DNA from: an uncultured Bacteroidales bacterium
GTDB lineage: Bacteria; Bacteroidota; Bacteroidia; Bacteroidales; P3
Length of the DNA stretch: 11,359 bases
Assembly: GCA_946540365.1 (NCBI GenBank)
Contig: CAMNIH010000052.1
Coordinates: 1-11,359 of the forward strand
Reading direction: 5' to 3'
In this document: positions 6,580 to 11,359 of the stretch, in pieces
Layout: each line of letters starts with the position of its first letter
How positions within the stretch are numbered: position 1 is the stretch's first letter
The notes under the pieces: generated by a model
The model's input: the letters and a program-made list of their open reading frames with translations, nothing else
The model's database searches: none
What the model was told of the DNA's origin: nothing
Position numbers and translations under genes: made by a program

Positions 6580-6655
6580 CAACTTTTTCCAAAATTACGA
6601 TGCAGTTTTTACAACTTTTTCCATTTTTTATGGTTTATTTTTACAACTTTTTCCA
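6578..6655. repeat. Three exact 14-bp direct repeats, 32-bp period
   Basis: TACAACTTTTTCCA occurs at 6578-6591, 6610-6623 and 6642-6655, without mismatch and with a constant 32-bp step (about three helical turns). Copies two and three also share flanking T-runs. On the minus strand each reads TGGAAAAAGTTGTA, and the copy nearest the ATPase gene supplies the TA of its -7 box. The even phasing suggests a protein-binding array controlling the ATPase gene. The intergenic stretch 6550-6796 otherwise holds only a G-run and a weak promoter-like sequence. Confidence 0.85.
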
Positions 6656-6707
6656 TTTTCGAGAGGCATGAGGCTGGACTATGTGGAGCCAGATGAGAGG
6701 ATGGCGA

Positions 6708-6718
6708 GGGGGGGGGGG
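6708..6718. repeat. Homopolymeric G tract (11 G)
   Basis: Eleven consecutive G lie 78 bp upstream of the sirtuin ATG, between the ATPase promoter repeats and the sirtuin gene. Long G tracts are prone to slipped-strand length change. They are also prone to sequencing error, so the exact length is uncertain. Confidence 0.7.
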
Positions 6719-6767
6719 ATGCCGGGGAAGCGGGGCGACGAGCGTGGGGTTTTGCATCAGCACACAA

Positions 6768-6776
6768 TATTTTTTG
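6768..6776 (+). promoter_or_regulatory. Possible weak promoter of the sirtuin operon
   Basis: TATTTTTTG resembles the -7 consensus TAnnTTTG with one extra T, 20 bp before the ATG. A TTTG at 6751-6754 is too close (13 bp) for a standard -33. Low confidence. Confidence 0.25.
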
Positions 6777-6796
6777 CGAGACGGCGTTACACGGGT

Positions 6797-7480
6797 ATGA
6801 AAAAGAAGATAGTGGTACTGACCGGCGCGGGTATCAGCGCCGAGAGCGGCATCTCCACGTTCCGCGACAGCGACGGGCTGTGGGAGCACTACCGCGTGGA
6901 GGATGTGGCGACGCACGAAGCCTACGAGCGCAACCCCGAGCTGGTGCTGGACTTCTACAACCAGCGGCGGCGGCAGCTCTTCGCGGCGCAGCCCAACGAG
7001 GCGCACCGCCAGCTGGTGCGGCTGGAGGAACGCTACGACGTGCAGATCATCACCCAGAACATCGACGACCTGCACGAGCGGGCGGGGTCGAGCCACGTGC
7101 TGCACCTGCACGGCGAGCTGACCAAGGGGCGGTCGGACCGCAACCCGGACCTCATCGTGGAGGTGGGCGACCGCGACATCCGGCTGGGCGACCTGGCGCC
7201 CGACGGCACGCAGCTGCGCCCCCACATCGTGTGGTTCGGCGAGGCGGTGCCCAATATCGAGCCGGCGGCGGCGTTCTGCGAGGAGGCCGACCTCTTCCTG
7301 GTGGTGGGCACGTCGATGGCCGTCTACCCGGCAGCGGGCCTGATCCACTACGTGCCGCGGGCGGCGGAATGCTACGTGGTGGACCCGAAGGAGGTGCCGG
7401 TCAGCCGGCCGGTGACCTTCATCCGCGAGGTGGCCACCCGCGGAGTGACAGAACTGGTAAACAAACTGATGCAACAATGA
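6797..7480 (+). CDS. cobB: CobB-like NAD-dependent protein deacylase (sirtuin)
   Basis: This 227-residue Sir2-family enzyme would remove acetyl or other acyl groups from lysine side chains, using NAD+ and giving O-acyl-ADP-ribose and nicotinamide. The NAD-binding GAGISAESGISTFRD is at 10-24. FYNQRRRQ supplies Y54 and R57, the pair linked to succinyl-lysine preference in CobB and SIRT5. TQNIDDLHERAG is at 86-97, H105 in HLHGEL is the catalytic base, and LRPHIVWFGE and GTSMAVYPAAG follow. The zinc-ribbon cysteines usual between HGEL and LRPH are absent: the protein has only C161 and C192, outside that loop. The ATG at 6797 is chosen because family homology starts there at once; the frame is open further upstream, but that extension is the antisense of the ATPase gene plus the spacer. 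It overlaps the next gene by four bases (ATGA). Confidence 0.92.
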   Translation: MKKKIVVLTGAGISAESGISTFRDSDGLWEHYRVEDVATHEAYERNPELVLDFYNQRRRQLFAAQPNEAHRQLVRLEERYDVQIITQNIDDLHERAGSSHVLHLHGELTKGRSDRNPDLIVEVGDRDIRLGDLAPDGTQLRPHIVWFGEAVPNIEPAAAFCEEADLFLVVGTSMAVYPAAGLIHYVPRAAECYVVDPKEVPVSRPVTFIREVATRGVTELVNKLMQQ

Positions 7481-8019
7481 AGACAATACTTTTCGTAATC
7501 ATCCTGGTTGTCGCCATGCTGGCCACGCTGGCCATTGCGGGCGCCATTTTCCATGCCATCGCCAAGCGGTGGTTCAAGAACCGCGAGAAAGAGCAGCTGC
7601 TGCGCCTGAAAATGGACGAGCGGGGCGAGACGCTGCGCGTGGTGACGCCGCTGCGCCTGCAGGCCTACGAGCGCATGGCCCTCTTCCTGGAGCGCATCAG
7701 CCCCAACTCGCTGGTGCTGCGCTGCTACCAGCCCGGCATGGACCTCAAGCTGCTGCAGGGCGTGATGACCAAGAACATCCGCGACGAGTGGGAGCACAAC
7801 CTGTCGCAGCAGGTCTACGTCAGCGCCCCCCTCTGGACGCGCATCCGCGAGGCGAAGGACGAGATGATCAACCTGGTGAACAGCAGCGCCGTGGGCCTGA
7901 CCGACACCAGCGACCCCACACGTCTGGCGGCCACCATCTTCGCCTCGGCGGCCGACCGCTCGCCGGTGGACAGCGCCCTGGAGGCCATGCACAAGGAACT
8001 CAACGAACTCTTTGGCTGA
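7477..8019 (+). CDS. Small membrane-anchored protein of unknown function
   Basis: I do not recognise a characterised family. The 180-residue product starts with a hydrophobic segment at about 4-27 (ILFVIILVVAMLATLAIAGA), followed by basic RWFKNREK. This predicts a single N-terminal membrane anchor with the rest in the cytoplasm. The remainder is mostly helical and charged, with TLRVVTPLRLQAYERMALFLERI (about 52-74), DEWEHNLSQQVYVS and a closing LEAMHKELNELFG. Similar short anchored proteins occur widely in Bacteroidota as conserved unknowns. The start codon overlaps the sirtuin stop (ATGA), and the lipoprotein gene begins two bases after its stop, so all three are probably cotranslated. Codon use matches the GC-rich neighbours, indicating a resident gene. 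Confidence 0.8.
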   Translation: MKTILFVIILVVAMLATLAIAGAIFHAIAKRWFKNREKEQLLRLKMDERGETLRVVTPLRLQAYERMALFLERISPNSLVLRCYQPGMDLKLLQGVMTKNIRDEWEHNLSQQVYVSAPLWTRIREAKDEMINLVNSSAVGLTDTSDPTRLAATIFASAADRSPVDSALEAMHKELNELFG

Positions 8020-8021
8020 AC

Positions 8022-9899
8022 ATGACACTTCGCCATAACGGAAACGACCACCGAGACCACCAAGACCACCTTGGCGTCGCACGCGTGCGGCGATGGGCGA
8101 CGCGGGTGTCGGTGCTGTCGCTGCTGCTCCTCGCTTCCTGCGCCAAGCAGGGCTACCCCAGCGGCGGCCCCAAGGACGTGACGCCGCCGCAGGCCCTCGG
8201 CGCCAAGCCCGCCAACGAGAGCCGCCACTTCGCGGCCCGCGAGTTCTACATCCAGTTCGACGAGTACGTGGTGCTCAAGAACGCCGACGACAACGTGCTG
8301 GTGTCGCCCCCGATGCAGCAGAAGCCGGAGTACACCACCAAGGGCAAGGGGGTGCTGGTGCGCCTGAAGGACACGCTGCAGCCCAACACCACCTACCTCT
8401 TCCAGTTCAAGGAGGCCATCGCCGACTTCACCGAGGGCAACGCGCTGCCGAGCTACGAGTACGTCTTCTCGACCGGCGAGGCGATGGACACCCTGATGCT
8501 GGCCGGCAGCGTGGTGGCGTCGCGCGACGGCAAAGCGTGGAAGGAGAGTGTGACGGTGATGGCTTATAGAGTGGAGAGTGGAGAGACCCCTCAGTCCTTC
8601 GGACAGCTCCCCTCGGGGAGGGGAGCAACGATGAAGAGTGATACGATCGGACAGCTCCCCTCGGAGAGGGGGGAGACCCCTCAGTCCTTCGGACAGCTCC
8701 CCTCGGAGAGGGGAGCAATGATGAAGAGTGATACGATGGCCACCACGGTACAGCCGGACTATGTGACGCGCTGCGACAAGGAGGGCCGCTTCGCCTTCCA
8801 CTACATCCCCGCGGGCCGTTACCGCTTGGTGGCCCTCGAGGACAAGAACAAGAACCTGCGTGTCGACAGCACCGAGGCCGTGGCGTGGGACACCACCCTC
8901 ACGGCGGCCGCCGACAGCATCGACAGCACGCGCCTGTCGAACCTCTACATCTCGGCCCCCGACCGCAGCCGCCAGCGAGTGCTGAAGGCCGAGTTCAAGG
9001 CCCCGGGCCGCATCGTGGTCAGCGCGCAGCTGCCCATGCAGCACCCGCGCCTCGAAGGCGAGCGCCTCGAATGGCGGCAGAACGCCAAGGGCGACACCCT
9101 CGACATCTGGTGCCTCAACGAGCAGTGCGACTCGACGGTGCTCGTCCTCACCACCGACGAGGGGCTGCGCGACACGCTGAAGCTGCGCTACCGCAAGCCT
9201 GCGGCCAAAGGGCGGCGCGGCAACCTGGCGCAGCCCAAGACCCCCCTGATACGTACGCTCTGCGACGGCAGCAAAGCCTACTACGACAGCCTGCTGCTGG
9301 CCTTCAGCGCCCCCGTCCACGCCGTGGGCGAGGCACCCATGGCCGAGGTGATGCACCTGAAGGACAGCACCGTGGGGCGCTGCGCCATCCGGCTCGACAG
9401 CAGCGGCCTCGTCGCCCGGCTCGACACGGTGCTGCACTCGGGCGAGGAGTACCAGATACGCCTGGCCGACAGCCTCTTCGCCGACCTCTACGGCCACCCG
9501 AGCGACAGCCTGCGCTTCCGGGCCACGCCGCGCGACTACGGCATCCTGACGCTCCACGTCGACAACCGCACGGGCCATCCCTTGGTGGTCGAGGTGCTCG
9601 ACAAGCGCGACACCGTGGTGCTGCAGCGCCCCCTTGCGGGCTCGGGCACGCTACGCCTCACCCATCTGCCGGCCGGCGACTACCGGCTGCGCGCCGTGGT
9701 GGACCGCGACGGCAACGGCCGCTGGACGCCGGGCGACTACCTCCTGGGGCGCCAACCCGAGGAGCACCACCTCTTCGAGAAGACCCTCAGCCTGCGCGAG
9801 AAATGGGAGATGGAGGAGCCCTGGAGCGTCGGCGCCCCACTCCGCAAGCGTGCCCCGCTCGAGGCCGACGGCCCCCGTGGCCTGCTCCGCCAGCCCTGA
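8022..9899 (+). CDS. Ig-like (Big_5) lipoprotein with internal repeat insertion
   Basis: This predicted lipoprotein has 625 residues from the ATG at 8022, two bases after the upstream stop. The lipobox LLLLASC puts the acylated Cys at residue 40. A GTG at 8085 (codon 22) would give MRRWATRVSVLSLLLLASC, a normal lipoprotein signal, so the true start may be there. After the Cys comes a Big_5-like Ig domain (about 52-155: KDVTPPQALGAKPAN, FYIQFDEYVVLKN, LQPNTTYLFQF). A strand-rich region with GRFAFHYIPAGRYRLVALEDKNKN follows. The C-terminal part ends with LTHLPAGDYRLRAVVDRDGNGRW, typical of such Bacteroidota outer-membrane lipoproteins. Residues about 184-239 are a low-complexity stretch encoded by a REP-like repeat. 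The function is unknown. Confidence 0.88.
   Translation: MTLRHNGNDHRDHQDHLGVARVRRWATRVSVLSLLLLASCAKQGYPSGGPKDVTPPQALGAKPANESRHFAAREFYIQFDEYVVLKNADDNVLVSPPMQQKPEYTTKGKGVLVRLKDTLQPNTTYLFQFKEAIADFTEGNALPSYEYVFSTGEAMDTLMLAGSVVASRDGKAWKESVTVMAYRVESGETPQSFGQLPSGRGATMKSDTIGQLPSERGETPQSFGQLPSERGAMMKSDTMATTVQPDYVTRCDKEGRFAFHYIPAGRYRLVALEDKNKNLRVDSTEAVAWDTTLTAAADSIDSTRLSNLYISAPDRSRQRVLKAEFKAPGRIVVSAQLPMQHPRLEGERLEWRQNAKGDTLDIWCLNEQCDSTVLVLTTDEGLRDTLKLRYRKPAAKGRRGNLAQPKTPLIRTLCDGSKAYYDSLLLAFSAPVHAVGEAPMAEVMHLKDSTVGRCAIRLDSSGLVARLDTVLHSGEEYQIRLADSLFADLYGHPSDSLRFRATPRDYGILTLHVDNRTGHPLVVEVLDKRDTVVLQRPLAGSGTLRLTHLPAGDYRLRAVVDRDGNGRWTPGDYLLGRQPEEHHLFEKTLSLREKWEMEEPWSVGAPLRKRAPLEADGPRGLLRQP
8046..8072 (+). 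repeat. Three tandem 9-nt units at lipoprotein 5' end
   Basis: GACCACCGA, GACCACCAA and GACCACCTT follow one another in frame and encode DHRDHQDHL before the signal peptide. The stretch does not look like a signal-peptide n-region and suggests that the gene's original start is the GTG at 8085. Confidence 0.6.
8571..8737 (+). repeat. REP-like palindromic repeat insertion inside the lipoprotein gene
   Basis: After two GTGGAGA heptamers, a 65-bp unit occurs at 8583-8647 and again at 8673-8737 (period exactly 90 bp, two mismatches), with a partial third copy between them. The shared 24-bp core is at 8600-8623, 8648-8671 and 8690-8713. Each full unit contains two hairpins, GTCC-TTC-GGAC and GCTCCCCTC-GGR-GAGGGGAGC. 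All spacings are multiples of three, so the frame stays open and yields GQLPSxRG three times and MKSDT twice. Composition and coding character differ from the flanks. Similar palindromic units occur dispersed in gut bacterial genomes. Confidence 0.85.
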
Positions 9900-9917
9900 A
9901 AAAATGTTAAAAAAGAG

Positions 9918-9973
9918 GGGCGGTCTGTAAAAAAAGAGCCGCTTGGGCGGTCTTCTATATATAGAAAGAGCCG
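9918..9973 (+). promoter_or_regulatory. Alternating complementary segments before the sigma-factor gene
   Basis: Four short segments alternate: CGGTCT (9921-9926), AGAGCCG (9935-9941), CGGTCT (9948-9953) and AGAGCCG (9967-9973). Each pairs with its neighbour apart from a bulged G, so 1:2 plus 3:4 competes with 2:3. The 2:3 form (9934-9954), preceded by an A-run, could serve as a weak terminator for the lipoprotein gene. Within 3:4 lies the perfect 14-bp palindrome TTCTATATATAGAA (9953-9966). Segment 4 ends 8 bp before the sigma-factor ATG. Confidence 0.45.
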
Positions 9974-9981
9974 ACAACGTC

Positions 9982-10506
9982 ATGGATGCCCCTCTGCATA
10001 CCGAACCCCACATACGTTTCCGCGCCCTGTGGAAGCGCTATGAGACCCTTGTGCGGTGGCGCTGCCTGCTGGCGGCGCACGGCAACGTGGAGCGGGCATG
10101 CGACTACGTGCAGGAGGTCGCCCTGCGCCTCATCCAGTTCTGCGACAGCCTGACCGAATCGGCGTCGCCACAGACGGAGCGTGCCTGGGTGATCCGCGTG
10201 ATACGGTCGGCCATCGACAACGCCCGACGCACCCTCGACACACACACCGCCTCGCTCGACGCCCAGTCCCTCGCCGACAGCCTCGCCGACGACGACACGG
10301 CCGCCCGGCTGCGCGACACTCTCGACGACCTCATGCCCGCCCTCACCGACGAAGAACAGCAATTCATAAGATTCTACCTCGAGGGCTACAACACCGACGA
10401 GCTGGCCACCCTCTACGGCCTCAGCTACACTGCCGCCGCCACCCGCCTCACGCGGCTGCGGCAGAAGCTCGCCCGGCGCGCCCGCGAGCTACACTACATC
10501 AAGTAA
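9982..10506 (+). CDS. Short ECF-like sigma-70 family factor
   Basis: This 174-residue sigma factor contains regions 2 and 4 only. Region 2 is at about 12-84 and includes ALWKRYETLVRWRC, the core-binding helix ERACDYVQEVALRLI and RAWVIRVIRSAIDNARR, the -10 recognition part. An acidic Asp/Ser-rich linker spans about 85-113. Region 4 (115-170) has LTDEEQQFIRFYLEGYNTDELA, then YGLSYTAAATRLTRLRQKL as the -35-binding helix-turn-helix. ECF factors direct RNA polymerase to a small regulon and are normally held by a membrane anti-sigma factor. Two single-span membrane proteins follow at once and are candidates for that role. The ATG at 9982 is preferred over a TTG at 9943, whose extra residues come from the palindromic leader. 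No Shine-Dalgarno sequence is seen. Confidence 0.85.
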   Translation: MDAPLHTEPHIRFRALWKRYETLVRWRCLLAAHGNVERACDYVQEVALRLIQFCDSLTESASPQTERAWVIRVIRSAIDNARRTLDTHTASLDAQSLADSLADDDTAARLRDTLDDLMPALTDEEQQFIRFYLEGYNTDELATLYGLSYTAAATRLTRLRQKLARRARELHYIK

Positions 10507-10532
10507 CAATAAAAAAAAACACACCTATACCC

Positions 10533-10826
10533 ATGAATCCCATACAGACACCCCAGACCTCCCCCCTCGGAGCGCAGAGCCACAGCGCCCGCCAGGCGCA
10601 TCAGGAGCAGCTGCTGGCCGACATCGCCGACCGGAGCCGGCAGTGGTCCGACCACATCCACACCTGGCGCCAGCTGGGCATCGCCACCCTGGTGCAGGTG
10701 GTCCTCTTCGTCGCCACGCCCCCCGTCGTGGCGCAGGGGCTGGCCGACATCCCCGTCCGCTGCGACAGGCCGTCCCTGCAACAGCCCACCGTCGCCGCGG
10801 CCCACGAAATCGTCATGCAGCTATGA
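10533..10826 (+). CDS. Small single-span membrane protein, possible anti-sigma partner
   Basis: This 97-residue protein matches no characterised family that I can name. The N-terminal 45 residues are polar and rich in Gln, His and Ser (HSARQAHQEQLLADIADRS), then a hydrophobic segment spans about 48-68 (LGIATLVQVVLFVATPPVVA), followed by a short tail with one Cys. A cytoplasmic helix plus one membrane span, directly after a sigma-factor gene, is the layout of small anti-sigma factors; this is an inference from context. It starts 26 bp after the sigma-factor stop, following an A-rich stretch, and its stop overlaps the next start (ATGA at 10823-10826). Codon use is as GC-rich as the sigma factor's. 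Confidence 0.75.
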   Translation: MNPIQTPQTSPLGAQSHSARQAHQEQLLADIADRSRQWSDHIHTWRQLGIATLVQVVLFVATPPVVAQGLADIPVRCDRPSLQQPTVAAAHEIVMQL

Positions 10827-11353
10827 CACGGCGTGGACGACATATCCTCTGGCTCCTCTTCCCGCTGCTCTGCCTGCTGACGGTGGGGGTATCGGCCGCC
10901 ATCACCTACTGGCGGCACACGGTGCCGCTGAGCGAGTGCAGCGAGGTCTACCGCCAGTACCGCCACCAGCCGGGCGTCCGCGCCGCCTTCATCCGCCAGA
11001 TGCCCATCAATGATACCCTGCGGCTCGACATGACCCTCCTCGAGGCCGAGGACTCCGCCGCCTTCGCCAACTTGCTGCGCGCCATGGGAAAAGGCGAAGA
11101 GTATATACGAGATATGGCGACATTAAGAACAATGTATGAAAAAATGGACAATGGGTATAATGTAAGACATTCAAGGAGATGCCTCAGAGGACACCCGGCC
11201 GATCCTCCAGACTCTGATCCAAAAAACAATGAAGTGGTTTCCTTTTTTTCAGTAAGAATGTGCGTCGCCGTATTTCACACACATACGCAACAAGAAATAC
11301 AAACTGTCCTTTACAAGAGTTTCCATAATGACATTGATATAGACAAACAATAA
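10823..11353 (+). CDS. Membrane-anchored protein of unknown function, compositionally mosaic
   Basis: The 176-residue frame begins MTRRGRHILWLLFPLL with an N-terminal membrane span (about 8-28), and the rest is probably extracytoplasmic. The segment PLSECSEVYRQYRHQPGVRAAFI to LEAEDSAAFANLLRAMG is GC-rich like its neighbours. From about residue 90 (base 11090) onward the DNA becomes AT-rich, with codons such as ATA, TTA, AGA and AAA, while the frame stays open to the TAA at 11351-11353. The AT-rich part (GEEYIRDMATLRTMYEKMDNGYN, then VVSFFSVRMCVAVFHTHTQQE) still looks protein-like. It could be a genuine C-terminal domain of a mosaic gene or a fortuitous extension after recombination. The gene overlaps the preceding stop and is the third member of the sigma-factor cluster. 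Function unknown. Confidence 0.6.
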   Translation: MTRRGRHILWLLFPLLCLLTVGVSAAITYWRHTVPLSECSEVYRQYRHQPGVRAAFIRQMPINDTLRLDMTLLEAEDSAAFANLLRAMGKGEEYIRDMATLRTMYEKMDNGYNVRHSRRCLRGHPADPPDSDPKNNEVVSFFSVRMCVAVFHTHTQQEIQTVLYKSFHNDIDIDKQ

Positions 11354-11359
11354 AAAAAA

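Noticed and set aside
6578..6655. The 14-bp repeats with a 32-bp step as a minimal CRISPR array
   Set aside because: The repeats are too short, have no dyad structure, lie inside a promoter region, and no cas genes are present.
6398..6796. N-terminal extension of the sirtuin frame to an ATG at 6398
   Set aside because: The added residues are antisense to the ATPase start and cross the repeats and the G tract; sirtuin homology begins exactly at the ATG at 6797.
8571..8737. The repeats in the lipoprotein gene as a CRISPR or IS remnant
   Set aside because: The units contain hairpins and are coding in frame; spacers are partial copies of the repeat, and no transposase or target-site duplication is seen.
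7815..9578. A 587-codon open frame on the minus strand opposite the lipoprotein gene
   Set aside because: It is likewise an antisense shadow without domain content; the plus strand has a lipobox, an Ig-like domain and coupled neighbours.

Overview
The window looks like chromosomal DNA from a GC-rich member of the Bacteroidota (class Bacteroidia). The grounds are a secreted protein with a type IX secretion (T9SS) C-terminal sorting domain, a TPR/beta-propeller/OmpA envelope protein, promoter elements of the Bacteroides -7 type (TAnnTTTG), and the absence of clear Shine-Dalgarno sequences. Genus cannot be fixed from sequence reading alone. The window may lie near a contig end: it opens inside ackA and closes on an A-run.

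Layout. (1) 2-673: 3' part of acetate kinase, with a hairpin terminator at 702-733. (2) 750-1967: T9SS-exported PCMD-like protein. (3) 1988-3637: a compact tricistronic HipB/HipS/HipT-type toxin-antitoxin operon, visibly less GC-rich than its surroundings and bracketed by two near-identical 60-bp inverted-repeat cassettes. (4) 3653-5227: TPR/beta-propeller/OmpA protein, whose start lies just after the second cassette. (5) 5233-6549 (minus): AAA_14/DUF4143 ATPase of lower GC, with three exact 14-bp repeats at a 32-bp period in its promoter region. (6) 6797-9899: a translationally coupled trio of a CobB-like sirtuin without zinc cysteines, a small membrane-anchored protein and an Ig-like lipoprotein. 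The lipoprotein gene carries an in-frame REP-like palindromic repeat insertion. (7) 9982-11353: a short ECF-like sigma factor followed by two small single-span membrane proteins, the last of which switches abruptly from GC-rich to AT-rich sequence in mid-gene.

How the genes work together. The hip operon is a self-contained kinase toxin module, most likely acquired: HipB would repress, HipS would neutralise, and HipT would be the kinase. The repeats around it are the most interesting feature. Each arm is itself a small dyad (ACCC-N4-GGGT), the two dyads in a cassette sit 41 bp apart (about four helical turns), and one cassette precedes hipB while the other precedes the envelope gene. This suggests paired HipB operators at both ends of the module, or a recombination scar. 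The sigma-factor cluster looks like a small envelope-signalling operon with anti-sigma-like partners, preceded by alternating complementary segments that could form competing hairpins.
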